A stretch of 64,000 bases of DNA from Solibacillus faecavium (GCF_014836905.1 NZ_JACSPZ010000001.1:124001-188000), one strand, 5' to 3'. Shown: positions 26,826 through 36,401, counted from the stretch's first letter. Notes: generated by a model not told the origin, from the sequence alone. Program-made: numbers and translations.

Positions 26826-27377
26826 TTATTGATTTAAAATCATTTTCATCTTCACCCATAAAACGGCAAAAGCAGTTTTCGCATCATATATTCTTCCATC
26901 AGCAACCATTGCTTCTGCTTCTTCCAAAGTTACTTCCATTAGCTCTACAAACTCATCTTCATCTAAGTCTACAGGAATGTCCAGTTTCTTTAACTTTTCG
27001 GCAACATAGATATGGATAACTTCATCCGCGAATCCAGGTGACGTTGCAAAAGCCTGAACAAATCGGAAATCATCTGACGTATAACCTGTTTCTTCTTCCA
27101 ATTCTCTGCGTGCTGTCACAATCGGTTCCTCGCCTTTTTCCATCTTGCCTGCGGGAATTTCTATGATTGAACGCTCCAAGGCTTTGCGGTATTGTTCAAC
27201 GAAAAGAATTTTATTATCTTCAGTAATAGCAATTACAGCAACAGCACCGGGATGATTAATAATTTCACGCTTACCGGTTTCACCATTCGGTAGTTTAACA
27301 TCATCAACTTTCAGTGAAATTACTTTACCTTTAAAAATAGATTCAGAATGGATCGTTTTTTCTTCAAATTTTTTCAT
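26826..27377 (-). CDS. nudF: ADP-ribose pyrophosphatase NudF
   Basis: Nudix hydrolase that splits ADP-ribose to AMP and ribose 5-phosphate. The Nudix box GKMEKGEEPIVTARRELEEE, continuing TGY, is complete, and the N-terminal strand region FKGKVISLKVDDVKLPNG fits ADPRase. ATG 27377 has GGAGG at 7 nt and gives 183 residues; a longer open frame upstream runs into the divergent aldo/keto reductase gene and has no start support. Position next to fur and the yqk genes agrees with B. subtilis yqkG/nudF. Confidence 0.93.
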   Translation of the reverse strand: MKKFEEKTIHSESIFKGKVISLKVDDVKLPNGETGKREIINHPGAVAVIAITEDNKILFVEQYRKALERSIIEIPAGKMEKGEEPIVTARRELEEETGYTSDDFRFVQAFATSPGFADEVIHIYVAEKLKKLDIPVDLDEDEFVELMEVTLEEAEAMVADGRIYDAKTAFAVLWVKMKMILNQ

Positions 27378-27465
27378 GACTACGCCTCCACTTGTTCTCT
27401 TACTTCCATTCATTGTACCATTAGTAAGAGCTTTTCTAAAATATCGAATGTTGGAGGGATAATTT

Positions 27466-28356
27466 ATGAAAAAAAGAAAATTAGGTACGAGCGATTTGCA
27501 TATCTCGGAATTAAGTTTAGGCTGTATGTCATTACCTCTAAATCTATCAGAAGCTAAGCAAATCATACACGAAGCTATCGATGCAGGCATCAATTACTTT
27601 GATACAGCAGATTTATATGACCGCGGAGAAAATGAAAAAAATGTCGGCTCAGCATTAAAGGAGCATCGACAACATATTTATTTAGCTTCGAAAGTGGGTA
27701 ATCGCTGGGAGGAAGGAAAAGACGGCTGGAGCTGGGATGCTTCTTCTGACTATATTAATACGGCTATTCGTAACAGTTTGCGTCGTTTACAGACGGATTA
27801 TTTAGATTTATATCAGCTGCATGGCGGAACAACTGATGACAATTTGGAAGAAGTAATCGATACTTTTGAAAGCCTGAAAAAAGAAGGATTGATTCGCGAA
27901 TACGGCATCTCCTCTATTCGACCAAATGTTTTCGTTCCTTTTCTACAAAATAGTAAAGCAGTCAGCAATATGATGCAGTTTAATATTTTTGACGAACGAG
28001 CAAGTGAATTTTTTGAAGTGATTGAAAAGACAGGGGCATCTGTCGTAACACGTGGCTCTATTGCAAAAGGATTACTTACCAATGACTGGCGCAATCGAAT
28101 GGCTTCCTATATGGGCTATGACGAAGCTACTGCCGAAGAAATTTTGCTGAAAATTGAACAACAGTACAGCGATGTCCACGCTGCAGCACTTGCATTCAAT
28201 CTGCAATATCAGACGATTGCCTCTACAGTAATTGGCGCACGTACAACAACACAGTTAAAGCAGAATCTGTATGCTTACGAAAAAGCACAAACTTTGCAAA
28301 ATATTACCGACATTCATGATTGGACAAAAACTGAACGGTATACAGAGCATCGATGA
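27466..28356 (+). CDS. Aldo/keto reductase (YqkF-like)
   Basis: NADPH-dependent aldo/keto reductase with a TIM-barrel fold. The catalytic set is visible: Asp and Tyr in FDTADLYDRGENE, Lys in LASKVGNRW and His in LYQLHGG. The coenzyme site lies near the C-terminus (IGARTTTQLKQNL). The length of 296 residues and its place beside nudF match B. subtilis YqkF. Natural substrate is unknown. It overlaps the next gene by 4 nt, so the two are co-translated. Confidence 0.9.
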   Translation: MKKRKLGTSDLHISELSLGCMSLPLNLSEAKQIIHEAIDAGINYFDTADLYDRGENEKNVGSALKEHRQHIYLASKVGNRWEEGKDGWSWDASSDYINTAIRNSLRRLQTDYLDLYQLHGGTTDDNLEEVIDTFESLKKEGLIREYGISSIRPNVFVPFLQNSKAVSNMMQFNIFDERASEFFEVIEKTGASVVTRGSIAKGLLTNDWRNRMASYMGYDEATAEEILLKIEQQYSDVHAAALAFNLQYQTIASTVIGARTTTQLKQNLYAYEKAQTLQNITDIHDWTKTERYTEHR

Positions 28357-28823
28357 AAAAAGCAATATCCTTCGTAGTAATTGGTCTTATCATTGTTGCA
28401 GTCATTTCTAATATGAGATATGAGCAGCAAACGATAATTCCTGTATTAAAAAATGTACTAGAAGATAAACCTTTTGAAGACTTTTTAAGTCAATTCCAAA
28501 TTCCTTACTGGGGAAGAATCATATCGGTTGAATCGCAGGGCTACTATAAGTTTTTGGAATTTCTGTTTCGAAAAGGCGTTCATTTTTTTGGCTATGGTTT
28601 ACTCGCGGTCACCTTTTATATTTTCTATAAAAAGCTGAAATGGAGATTCCCTACTGTACTTGCTTTTTTCACAGTAACGGTTATTGCATGCCTAGATGAA
28701 TTTCGCCAAAGCATGATTCCTGGGCGCAGTGGATTGATAGAAGATGTAGTAATCGATGCTTCGGGTGCAATGACATTGCTAATTTTAACAAAAATCGGAC
28801 ATGCTCTATTTAAAAAAAGCTAG
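28353..28823 (+). CDS. VanZ-family membrane protein
   Basis: A 156-residue membrane protein with helices at about residues 4-20, 73-92, 98-114 and 132-150. The VanZ motif is clear in CLDEFRQSMIPGRSG followed by EDVVIDASGA. VanZ proteins are linked to low-level teicoplanin resistance in Enterococcus, but most bacterial members have unknown roles. It is the second gene of a unit with the aldo/keto reductase and ends at a strong bidirectional terminator. Confidence 0.85.
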   Translation: MKKAISFVVIGLIIVAVISNMRYEQQTIIPVLKNVLEDKPFEDFLSQFQIPYWGRIISVESQGYYKFLEFLFRKGVHFFGYGLLAVTFYIFYKKLKWRFPTVLAFFTVTVIACLDEFRQSMIPGRSGLIEDVVIDASGAMTLLILTKIGHALFKKS

Positions 28824-28852
28824 CGCAATTATTTCATTGCGCTAGCTTTACC
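28813..28852. terminator. Bidirectional terminator between the VanZ gene and the yqkE-like gene
   Basis: A perfect 14-bp stem (28816-28829 with 28836-28849), AAAGCTAGCGCAAT, lies between two convergent genes and is flanked by an A-tract and a T-rich run. Confidence 0.9.
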
Positions 28853-29110
28853 TTAAAACTTGGAACCTTTATCCCCGTATTGATCTAATAATTCTTCAAA
28901 GCTCATGTTTTTTTCGCGTTGTTTCCGTTCGAATGCGGCTTTCGCTATACGTTCTTCTTCTTTCGCTTTTTCATCGGCCACCATATCCTGCTTTGCTGCC
29001 TTTAACTTAGCCAATACGTCTCCACCAAGCTGATCGGCTAAAGTTGCCGCCTTTTCTTTTGGTAAGTTGAATTCATCATTCGTACTTCTTTGTTGTTTCT
29101 TTTTTGCCAT
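28853..29110 (-). CDS. DUF3886 family protein (YqkE-like)
   Basis: A small, highly charged protein of 85 residues starting at ATG 29110 behind GAAGGTG. It contains GDVLAKLKAAKQDM and KNMSFEELLDQYGDKGSKF, a lysine/glutamate-rich helical pattern typical of the DUF3886 family of which B. subtilis YqkE is a member. Function is unknown. Neighbouring genes (yqkF- and yqkD-like) are those found around yqkE in B. subtilis, which supports the call. Confidence 0.7.
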   Translation of the reverse strand: MAKKKQQRSTNDEFNLPKEKAATLADQLGGDVLAKLKAAKQDMVADEKAKEEERIAKAAFERKQREKNMSFEELLDQYGDKGSKF

Positions 29111-29183
29111 AATTTTCACCTTCTATATAATCAATTACGATTTGGTAATTTGCATCCTTTCAGTGTATGCATAAACACCACTG

Positions 29184-30362
29184 TTAGCGCTGTACGATCG
29201 TTGCTACCCCTTGCCCGCCACCGATACATAATGTTGCAAGACCGAATTCTGCGTCTTGCTTTTGCATTTCATGAAGCAATGTGACTAAAATACGTGCACC
29301 GCTCGCACCAATCGGATGTCCAAGTGCTATTGCCCCACCGTTTACGTTTAGTTTATCATGATTGAACGCCAATTCGCGATCAACTGCAATTGCCTGAGCC
29401 GCAAAAGCTTCATTCGCTTCAACTAAGTCCATTTTATCCAATGTTACATTTGCCTTTGCTAATGCTTTTTTCACTGCCGATACAGGTCCTACCCCCATAA
29501 TGGACGGGTCTACCCCTGCGCTCGCATTTGCAACAATCGTAGCCATAGGTTTAAGCCCTAATTCGAAGGCGCGCTGTTTCGACATGACAACAACTGCCGC
29601 CGCCCCGTCATTAATGCCAGAAGCGTTACCAGCTGTTACAGAGCCTTCCTTTTTAAAGGCTGGGCGTAATCCATTTAATTTTTCTGCTGTCGTGCCATGC
29701 TTTACATATTCATCCTGGGCAAAAACGATTGGTTCCCCTTTACGTTGCGGAATTTCGATAGGAACAATTTCTTCTGCAAATCTATTTTTTGCTATAGCCT
29801 CTGATGCACGAGCTTGTGAACGGGCAGAAAATTCATCTTGCTCTTCCCGTGTAATGCCATATTGATCGCATAGGTTTTCCGCGGTTACGCCCATATGGTA
29901 ATCATTAAAAGCACACCATAACCCATCTTTTATAAGTGTATCGACAATTTTTTGATCGCCCATACGGAAACCTTCCCGCGCATTCTGCATAATATAAGGT
30001 GCTTGACTCATATTTTCAAAGCCCCCTGCAACAACGACTTCTGCATCTCCAGCAATAATTGCCTGGGCTGCTAAATGAACCGCCTTTAACCCGGAGCCGC
30101 ATACTTTGTTAATCGTCATGGCAGGAACTGTATGAGGAACACCTGCTGCGATGCTTGCCTGTCTTGCTGGATTTTGACCTAAACCTGCTGCAAGTACATT
30201 CCCCATTATTACTTCATCAATCGTCGTTGGATCTAACTGTATACGCTGTAATGCTTCTTTTATAACGATACTACCCAATGCCGGAGCAGAAATATCTTTT
30301 AATGTCCCTTGAAAAGCCCCAATTGGTGTACGGACTGCACTTACTATTACTACTTCTGTCAT
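29184..30362 (-). CDS. Acetyl-CoA C-acetyltransferase (thiolase)
   Basis: Biosynthetic-type thiolase that joins two acetyl-CoA to acetoacetyl-CoA or runs the reverse cleavage. The nucleophile is in [15 protein letters not shown] (about residue 88), with [10 protein letters not shown] and the second active-site cysteine in [13 protein letters not shown] near the C-terminus. ATG 30362 behind AAGGGGGA gives 392 residues, the usual length. It stands alone, so whether it serves beta-oxidation, mevalonate or ketone metabolism cannot be read from context; an acyl-CoA dehydrogenase fragment lies far away at 63.9 kb. Confidence 0.94.
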   Translation of the reverse strand: MTEVVIVSAVRTPIGAFQGTLKDISAPALGSIVIKEALQRIQLDPTTIDEVIMGNVLAAGLGQNPARQASIAAGVPHTVPAMTINKVCGSGLKAVHLAAQAIIAGDAEVVVAGGFENMSQAPYIMQNAREGFRMGDQKIVDTLIKDGLWCAFNDYHMGVTAENLCDQYGITREEQDEFSARSQARASEAIAKNRFAEEIVPIEIPQRKGEPIVFAQDEYVKHGTTAEKLNGLRPAFKKEGSVTAGNASGINDGAAAVVVMSKQRAFELGLKPMATIVANASAGVDPSIMGVGPVSAVKKALAKANVTLDKMDLVEANEAFAAQAIAVDRELAFNHDKLNVNGGAIALGHPIGASGARILVTLLHEMQKQDAEFGLATLCIGGGQGVATIVQR

Positions 30363-30542
30363 GATAAAAATCCCCCTTTTTGATGTGAATCCCTTTGTAG
30401 GCAATATATAAAGTTGCTTAACGAAATTTTATCAAATATTCCCTACTTTTCACACAAAATATTCCATCAGTCAAATTCCTACATAATATTTGATTTATCC
30501 TAAAAATTCATTGAATATTAAATTAAATAAGGAGTGATTTCC

Positions 30543-31496
30543 ATGAAAAAACGCACATTAGTATTATCAGGCAGTATCGTAACAACTTTGTTGGCTGCTG
30601 CTACTACAGTTACAGGTGTCTTCATGACGAATCGCATTATGTATATAAAGAAAAAAGATGATGCGTTTATTAGGGAGCGTGAAATAACAGCAAAACGTTT
30701 TGACGAAGCTTGGTATGATGGCTGTTCAAAAGAAATATTGACTATTAATTCCCCAAATGGCTATACAATCAGCGGAATCTACTTGAAACCGCTGGAAACA
30801 AAAAACACAGTAATAATTTGCCATGGGGTAACCGAAAATAAAATCAATTCAATGCGATATGCGCGCATGTTTGAACGTCTTGGCTTTAATGCGGTCGTTT
30901 ATGATCATCGTCGCCATGGGGAATCACAAGGTAAAACAACGAGTTATGGCCATTATGAAAAATTCGATTTACAGGCTGTAGTGGAAAAAGTACGAGAACT
31001 TACAGGAGAAGATGCTTTGTTAGGTATTCATGGCGAATCAATGGGTGCTGCTACAACACTGCTTTATGCCGGCACTTTGGCTGACAATGCCGACTTTTAT
31101 ATTTCCGACTGTGCCTTTTCGAATTTCCCCCAGCTATTAAAACGGATTTTCGAAAGTGTCGTGCCGATTGATGCGAAATATACACTTCCTTTTGCCGACT
31201 TTTTCATGCGTATTCGGGATGGCTATTCTGTCAAAGAAATTATGCCTATCGATGCGGTAAAGCAAATTGAACGGCCCGTTCTATTTATTCATAGCGAACC
31301 GGATGACTTTATCCCTTCATCTATGACAGAAGAATTATTTGAACAAAAACCCGAGCCAAAAATGCTGAAAATATTCGACAAAGGTGAACATGCAAAATCA
31401 TTCAACGAAAACCAGGGAGATTATGAACAAACAGTCGCAAAGTTTTTGCATGATTATGTACCCGCTTATCGTAATGAAACGGAAACACTATTGTAA
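30543..31496 (+). CDS. Alpha/beta hydrolase (YqkD-like)
   Basis: Membrane-anchored alpha/beta hydrolase. An N-terminal hydrophobic segment (residues about 5-26) is followed by HGVTENKINSM (oxyanion loop), YDHRRHGESQGKTTSYG and the nucleophile elbow GIHGESMGAATTLLYAG; the acid and histidine lie near HSEPDDFIPSSM and GEHAKSF. It closely resembles B. subtilis YqkD as I remember it. ATG 30543 behind AAGGAGTGA gives 317 residues. Substrate unknown. It ends at a strong hairpin shared with luxS. Confidence 0.88.
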   Translation: MKKRTLVLSGSIVTTLLAAATTVTGVFMTNRIMYIKKKDDAFIREREITAKRFDEAWYDGCSKEILTINSPNGYTISGIYLKPLETKNTVIICHGVTENKINSMRYARMFERLGFNAVVYDHRRHGESQGKTTSYGHYEKFDLQAVVEKVRELTGEDALLGIHGESMGAATTLLYAGTLADNADFYISDCAFSNFPQLLKRIFESVVPIDAKYTLPFADFFMRIRDGYSVKEIMPIDAVKQIERPVLFIHSEPDDFIPSSMTEELFEQKPEPKMLKIFDKGEHAKSFNENQGDYEQTVAKFLHDYVPAYRNETETLL

Positions 31497-31535
31497 AATA
31501 GTTTTGGTCATATACTCTAGAAAACCACTTTAAAA

Positions 31536-31588
31536 TCAAAAGCAGTTTAAATTTTACTCATCGTAAAAATTTAAACTGCTTTATTTCT
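31536..31588. terminator. Bidirectional terminator between the YqkD-like gene and luxS
   Basis: AAGCAGTTTAAATTTTAC and the complementary GTAAAAATTTAAACTGCTT form a long stem (about 31540-31557 with 31563-31581) with A/T tracts on both sides. Confidence 0.85.
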
Positions 31589-31614
31589 ATTCCGCATATT
31601 ATAAGAGCTTTCGT

Positions 31615-32088
31615 TTACTGCTCATTAAAAACGATATGCCATTCATCACGTTTATCCAAAAATTGTTTCGCCAGCTCTTGTGCACCTTCCAGGCTATGGC
31701 TTGCCGCCCAGCCGCATTGCACTTCGTTGCACGCAGGTACAGATGTAGCTGCTAAAACATCATGCAATGTTTTTTCCAAAATTGCTAACACGCCTTCATA
31801 GTCATCATAATTCATAAACGCTACATAAAAACCTGTTTGACAACCCATTGGTGAAATATCGACTACTGCATCACTATGGTTGCGGATCCGGTCTGCCATT
31901 AAATGCTCCAATGAATGTAATGCAGGCATTACCATATGTTCTTTATTTGGCTGTTTAAAGCGAATATCGTATTTTGTTACGACATCTCCTTTAGCACCCT
32001 CTTTTGTCCCTGCTAGACGTACATATGGTGCAACCACTTTCGTATGATCTAAATCAAAGCTCTCTACATTCGTTTTTTCAGTTGTCAT
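31615..32088 (-). CDS. luxS: S-ribosylhomocysteine lyase LuxS
   Basis: Iron- or zinc-dependent lyase that splits S-ribosylhomocysteine to homocysteine and DPD, the precursor of autoinducer-2. The metal site [14 protein letters not shown] (HXXEH) and the catalytic cysteine in the C-terminal half (near [15 protein letters not shown]) are present. ATG 32088 behind GGAGGG gives 157 residues, the usual size; an upstream in-frame TTG is not needed. The gene is monocistronic here. Confidence 0.96.
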   Translation of the reverse strand: MTTEKTNVESFDLDHTKVVAPYVRLAGTKEGAKGDVVTKYDIRFKQPNKEHMVMPALHSLEHLMADRIRNHSDAVVDISPMGCQTGFYVAFMNYDDYEGVLAILEKTLHDVLAATSVPACNEVQCGWAASHSLEGAQELAKQFLDKRDEWHIVFNEQ

Positions 32089-32199
32089 CTTTTGTCCCTC
32101 CAATACTTACAATCCTTATAAGGATAGACTAGAATCATAACCAAATCAATAGAATATTCAGATTTTTAACTCTAATTTAATAAAGGGTTAAATTTTTGC

Positions 32200-32245
32200 A
32201 AAACAAAAACTACCTCCATCACTCTTTAGAATGTAAAAGGTAGCT
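32200..32245 (-). terminator. Terminator of yneF
   Basis: On the minus strand CTACCT and AGGTAG pair around a 22-nt loop, followed by TTTTTGTTTT. The stem is short, so strength is uncertain. Confidence 0.5.
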
Positions 32246-32252
32246 TAATTTA

Positions 32253-32474
32253 TTATTTGTCTTGGAACTTGTTCATTTGAGACATCATTTGACGTACTTG
32301 TTTTTCCGACGGTTTACGTCCCATTTGCGCCATCATCACGCGAATCATTTGTTCATTAATTGGCGGGTTCTCTTTCAAATACTTCATCATATATTGACGA
32401 GCTGCGTAGAAACCAATTGCCACGCCCCCGATAAGAGCTGCGATTACGATAATAATCCAAATCCATGTTTGCAT
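32253..32474 (-). CDS. yneF: YneF family (UPF0154) membrane protein
   Basis: A 73-residue protein with one N-terminal membrane helix ([23 protein letters not shown]) and a conserved basic tail: [31 protein letters not shown]. This pattern defines UPF0154/YneF. Function is unknown. ATG 32474 is chosen because GGAGG stands 9 nt upstream; the in-frame TTG at 32483 would touch that site. Confidence 0.88.
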   Translation of the reverse strand: MQTWIWIIIVIAALIGGVAIGFYAARQYMMKYLKENPPINEQMIRVMMAQMGRKPSEKQVRQMMSQMNKFQDK

Positions 32475-32686
32475 ACTGTCCAACCTCCTCCATTACATAT
32501 GTACCGAGAAAAACTCTCCAACAAGCATTATACAATAAAAGTTATTACGTTTCTATATATTTAATTTGAGTTATATGTCTGAGTTCCTATCAGCCTCCAG
32601 ACCTAGATGAAAATACAGTTGCAGGTCGTTATTGAATTTTAGTAATTAACGTAACATGAAGTTATCAAATACAAGGAGGAACACAT

Positions 32687-33037
32687 ATGAAAAAGTTTTT
32701 CTTATATTCAGCTGGTTTCATCGCCGCAATTATTGCGCTTTGTCTATTGGTACCAGTAGTCGGACTATTATTATCAGGCGCACTTTTAGCAGCCGGTCTA
32801 CATTATTACACGGGGAGCAAGTCTACATTTGGAAAAGTAATGAGTTTAGTTGTTGCATTTGTAGGATTAATTAGTGCAATTTCAAACATTCCCGGTTTTA
32901 TTGGTCTAGTGGCAATTGGTATTATTTATTATATTTACAAATCACGTAAAAATGAGAAGGTTGAAATTTTTACAAGCAATAAAGAAGAGGATCCATTTAC
33001 GAACTTTGAACGCGAATGGGCACATTTAAACAAATAA
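32687..33037 (+). CDS. LiaI-like small membrane protein
   Basis: A 116-residue protein with three or four hydrophobic segments (residues about 5-20, 22-40, 50-66, 70-86) and a charged C-terminal tail. It precedes a PspA/LiaH gene by 13 nt, the place LiaI takes in B. subtilis, where LiaI anchors LiaH at the membrane under cell-envelope stress. Similarity to LiaI is in position and topology rather than in a clear motif. It starts behind AAGGAGGAAC. Confidence 0.7.
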   Translation: MKKFFLYSAGFIAAIIALCLLVPVVGLLLSGALLAAGLHYYTGSKSTFGKVMSLVVAFVGLISAISNIPGFIGLVAIGIIYYIYKSRKNEKVEIFTSNKEEDPFTNFEREWAHLNK

Positions 33038-33050
33038 GGAGAGAAACATA

Positions 33051-33677
33051 ATGAAAAATTTATTCACAAAATTTAAATACTCGATTCAGGCTGACTTACA
33101 TGATTTATTTGATAAAAAAGTAGAAAAAAATCCAATTAAAATGTTAAACCATTACATTCGCGAAGCAGAAAAACAAACGGAGCATACAGGTAAACTGCTT
33201 GCACGTCAGGCACAGCTAAAAAAGGAATTGGAGTTACAGCTTTCACAAACAGCCGAGATGCTTGAAAAACGAGAAAAGCAATTACACTTAGCACAGGCTA
33301 CCGAGGAAGTAGAACTCATTACCTTTGCACAAGAAGAAGTTGCTGCCTATACAACACGTAAGCACACATTGCTGACAAGCATTGATGCAGCAAACGTTGA
33401 ATACTTTGCATTGGAACGTAAATTTGAAACAATGAAACATAAAATTAAAGATATGAAAGTACGACAGCTCCAGTTGATGGGGAAAGAAAATGTTGTACGT
33501 GCCAACCATCAGATGGACAAAGTGTTAACTTCTAATAACAATGAAAACTTTGATGAACTTTCGACATACATCGATGAGCTCTCTCAAAATATCGAGCGCA
33601 AGTATGAAGTGACATCATTTGAGTCCCGTTTAGCTCAGCTGGAAAAAGAACAAAAGCTAATTGAACAACCAAAATAA
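33051..33677 (+). CDS. liaH: LiaH / PspA-IM30 family envelope-stress protein
   Basis: An almost wholly coiled-coil 208-residue protein of the PspA/IM30 family. The opening NLFTKFKYSIQADLHDLFDK, then KNPIKMLNHYIREAEKQTEH, is characteristic. Such proteins form large rings that protect the membrane when its integrity is threatened. It is the second gene of a five- or six-gene lia-type operon with its own kinase and regulator (34.4-36.1 kb), so strong induction by cell-wall antibiotics is likely. Confidence 0.88.
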   Translation: MKNLFTKFKYSIQADLHDLFDKKVEKNPIKMLNHYIREAEKQTEHTGKLLARQAQLKKELELQLSQTAEMLEKREKQLHLAQATEEVELITFAQEEVAAYTTRKHTLLTSIDAANVEYFALERKFETMKHKIKDMKVRQLQLMGKENVVRANHQMDKVLTSNNNENFDELSTYIDELSQNIERKYEVTSFESRLAQLEKEQKLIEQPK

Positions 33678-33744
33678 TGCTATAATGTTTTAAAGGAGAA
33701 GGCGCTGTGCTTTCTCCATTTTGCTCGTTTTAGGAGGAGGCAAT

Positions 33745-34419
33745 ATGCCGAAAATCACGTCAGATCAGCTTACGATAATCGTTATTAGTATGGCACTTGT
33801 CGTTTTGATCGAATTGACACTATTCAATAATATCAGTGTATTTTTACTCATTGTCGGTGCAATTCTATTATTCTACAGCTTTAAAAAGAAAAAAAAATAT
33901 ACACTCTGGGCCGGTCTCATCTTAATATTCTTTGCAGTAATTCATTTATGGACATTACGTCTTTTAATCATCGGTACATTAATTTTTTTACTCTACCAAT
34001 ACTTAACGAAAAAAGAACAAATTATAGAAATCAAAAATCAAGTAATTGATACGATCGGAAAAAATAAATTGATTGGTACTACGGGCATCCCGACAGAAAG
34101 CTACCAATGGCGTGACATACACATTCAACGCTTCATTGGAGACATTACAGTTGATACAACAGAAACGATTTTACCCCAAGGGAAATCAATTATTGTCATT
34201 AATCAATCACTAGGAAAAGTGAGGATTACTGTCCCGTATGAAGTAACGCTTCAGCTCCACTATTCTACGATATATGGTGAGGCCAATTGCTTACACTTCT
34301 CGCCTAAGCAATGTATAAATGAGCAGCTCTACTTTGAGGATGGCGATCCGGATGCAAAACGTGTACTCGTACTATACGTTACTTCCTGGATAGGCGATGT
34401 GGAGGTGCAGCGCGGATGA
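33745..34419 (+). CDS. liaF: LiaF-like inhibitor of the LiaS kinase
   Basis: A 224-residue membrane protein. Three or four hydrophobic segments (about residues 10-30, 33-47, 55-70, 76-92) are followed by a cytoplasmic domain with the cell-wall-active antibiotic response (DUF2154-type) pattern: IHIQRFIGDITVDTTETILPQG and a C-terminal ISWIGDVEVQRG-like ending. LiaF keeps LiaS silent without stress. ATG 33745 behind TAGGAGGAGG is chosen over the frame's earlier codon. The stop overlaps liaS. Confidence 0.88.
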   Translation: MPKITSDQLTIIVISMALVVLIELTLFNNISVFLLIVGAILLFYSFKKKKKYTLWAGLILIFFAVIHLWTLRLLIIGTLIFLLYQYLTKKEQIIEIKNQVIDTIGKNKLIGTTGIPTESYQWRDIHIQRFIGDITVDTTETILPQGKSIIVINQSLGKVRITVPYEVTLQLHYSTIYGEANCLHFSPKQCINEQLYFEDGDPDAKRVLVLYVTSWIGDVEVQRG

Positions 34420-35441
34420 TTGCATTTATAGCTCGATTTTTCGTACTTATTTTAATTTTTGCCTCTTTTACAATGAATATACTAATTTTTATACTTGGAG
34501 AGCCGGAAGAAGAAACGTGGCGCTTTTTATGGGAAAATGTTGATTATGACATTCCATTGCTTGGAATTATCGCGATTAGCGCTACCGGTATTAGCTTCTG
34601 CATTGCATTATGGATGGCTGTCGCCGTGAAAATGAAAGAGAATCAGACAACGAGGATTGTCAAAAAAATTGCAGAACCTGATTTTGCCCAGAAATTAAAG
34701 AAAACTAACGGTTCTTTAAATAAAGCATTGCGTGATGCCAACGAATTAATCGATACCCAGCGTGCATCTCTGCAACGACTTTCCCATGAGAAGGTCGAAA
34801 CGAATGATGCAATTGTACAGGAGCGCCTTCTTGCAGAACGTCAACGTCTCGCACGTGAACTCCATGATTCTGTATCGCAACAGCTTTTTGCAGCTTCCAT
34901 GCTATTATCTGCCCTTACAGAACAGCAGCAAGACGAGCATGCCCAAAAACAGTTGGCACAAGTAGAAAAGGTCGTCCAGCAAGCCCAGCTTGAAATGCGG
35001 GCACTGCTCCTACACCTACGCCCCATTGCTTTGCACAATAAGAGCTTAGCAGAAGGTCTGGAAGATTTGATTGTCGAATTACAGGAAAAAGTCTACTTTA
35101 ATATTGATTATCAAATAGAGGAAATCAATTTATCTAAAGCGGAGGAAGACCATTTATTCCGTATTGCACAAGAAGCATTATCCAATACTTTAAGGCATGC
35201 TAAAGCGACAGAGGTTGAACTGCTTTTAATTGCACGTGATCAGTTAGCCATTTTACGCATTCAGGATAACGGTCTTGGTTTTAGTAATGATGGCGACAAA
35301 ACATCTTCTTACGGATTAAGAAATATTGCCGAGCGAGCTGTCGAAATTGGGTGTACGTATAAAATCGTCTCCGTTCCAAATGAAGGGACTATTGTAGAAG
35401 TAAAAGTTCCGATTAAAAAGGAGGAACAATTGAATGATTAA
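34416..35441 (+). CDS. liaS: Sensor histidine kinase LiaS
   Basis: NarL-type sensor kinase of 341 residues. Two N-terminal membrane helices (about 3-25 and 48-70) enclose a very short extracytoplasmic loop, typical of intramembrane-sensing kinases. HisKA_3 with ERQRLARELHDSVSQQLFA carries the phospho-acceptor, and the ATPase domain shows IAQEALSNTLRHA and DNGLGF. It partners LiaR and is controlled by LiaF. It overlaps liaF by 4 nt and liaR by 8 nt. Confidence 0.93.
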   Translation: MIAFIARFFVLILIFASFTMNILIFILGEPEEETWRFLWENVDYDIPLLGIIAISATGISFCIALWMAVAVKMKENQTTRIVKKIAEPDFAQKLKKTNGSLNKALRDANELIDTQRASLQRLSHEKVETNDAIVQERLLAERQRLARELHDSVSQQLFAASMLLSALTEQQQDEHAQKQLAQVEKVVQQAQLEMRALLLHLRPIALHNKSLAEGLEDLIVELQEKVYFNIDYQIEEINLSKAEEDHLFRIAQEALSNTLRHAKATEVELLLIARDQLAILRIQDNGLGFSNDGDKTSSYGLRNIAERAVEIGCTYKIVSVPNEGTIVEVKVPIKKEEQLND

Positions 35442-36063
35442 AGTTGTTATTGTAGATGATCACGAAATGGTACGTATCGGGGTCGCTGCCTATTTGTCGG
35501 CACAGCCTGATATCGAAGTCATCGGAGAAGCAACAAACGGCGAGGAAGCGGTTGAAAAGGTGCTATCACTAAAACCTGATATTGTCTTGATGGATAATGT
35601 TATGCCGATAAAAACAGGTGCGGAAGCGACAGCCGAGATTTTAGCGCAGTGGCCGCAAGCGAAAGTAATGATTGTCACAAGCTTTATTGATGACGACAAA
35701 TTATATCCGGCACTTGAAGCAGGTGCGGTCAGCTATATACTGAAAACGAGTAACGCAAAACAAATTGCTGAAGCAATCCGTAAAACGATGGCTGGTGAAA
35801 CAGTACTTGAGCCTGAAGCTACAACAAAAGTAATGGCCCGTATGCGCGGTACTGCACCTGCTTTGCACGATCATTTAACAGACCGGGAAATGGAAGTGTT
35901 ACTGTGTATGGCCAGAGGACTTGCGAATCAGGAAATTGCAGAGGAACTATTTATTGCATTAAAAACGGTAAAAACACATGTAAGCAATATTTTAAGCAAG
36001 CTCGAAGTACAAGATCGTACACAAGCAGTCGTTTATGCATTTCAAAATGGCTTAGTTAAGTAA
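35434..36063 (+). CDS. liaR: Response regulator LiaR
   Basis: NarL/FixJ-family regulator of 209 residues. The receiver domain has VVIVDDHEMVRIGV and the phospho-acceptor in DIVLMDNVMP; the LuxR-type helix-turn-helix is LTDREMEVLLCMARGLANQE, continuing through IALKTVKTHVSNILSKL. It acts on its own operon. A candidate site upstream of liaI is noted separately as weak. Confidence 0.93.
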   Translation: MIKVVIVDDHEMVRIGVAAYLSAQPDIEVIGEATNGEEAVEKVLSLKPDIVLMDNVMPIKTGAEATAEILAQWPQAKVMIVTSFIDDDKLYPALEAGAVSYILKTSNAKQIAEAIRKTMAGETVLEPEATTKVMARMRGTAPALHDHLTDREMEVLLCMARGLANQEIAEELFIALKTVKTHVSNILSKLEVQDRTQAVVYAFQNGLVK

Positions 36064-36075
36064 GGAGGTTATACG

Positions 36076-36390
36076 GTGACATTCACATATGAAAAATTTG
36101 CACAGGATGGGACCCTTACATTAATGGATCCCCTCTTCACACTATTGCTGATTTTTTCAGCACTGTTCATTATTGTACTACTGCGCTTTGCAATAAATCC
36201 TAAAGTTATGTTATTTATTGGTGCCTTAATTATTTTACTAAGTGCACAATTACAGTCGATTGAAGGCATTTTGGCTGATGAACTTAATTTAGCCGATTCA
36301 TCGAAGAATTTTTACTTTTTTATTGCAATCGTCGTGATACAAGTTGGATTAATAGTATTTGCGTTTGTGAAGGACAAAAAGAAGAAATAG
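36076..36390 (+). CDS. Small membrane protein at the end of the lia operon
   Basis: A 104-residue protein with three hydrophobic segments (about residues 18-38, 43-58, 74-96) and a lysine-rich end. It starts at GTG 36076 behind AAGGAGG, 12 nt after liaR, so it is co-transcribed with the lia genes, and a terminator follows at once. I do not recognise a family. Context suggests a membrane-stress role, which is only inference. Confidence 0.7.
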   Translation: MTFTYEKFAQDGTLTLMDPLFTLLLIFSALFIIVLLRFAINPKVMLFIGALIILLSAQLQSIEGILADELNLADSSKNFYFFIAIVVIQVGLIVFAFVKDKKKK

Positions 36391-36401
36391 ATGATAGTGG
36401 A

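Noticed and set aside
27378-27593. N-terminal extension of NudF
   Set aside because: No ribosome binding site, composition unlike the family, and it overlaps the divergent aldo/keto reductase gene.
32600-32627. LiaR operator upstream of liaI as a firm feature
   Set aside because: The inverted repeat has only 5-bp arms; kept as a remark within the lia finding.
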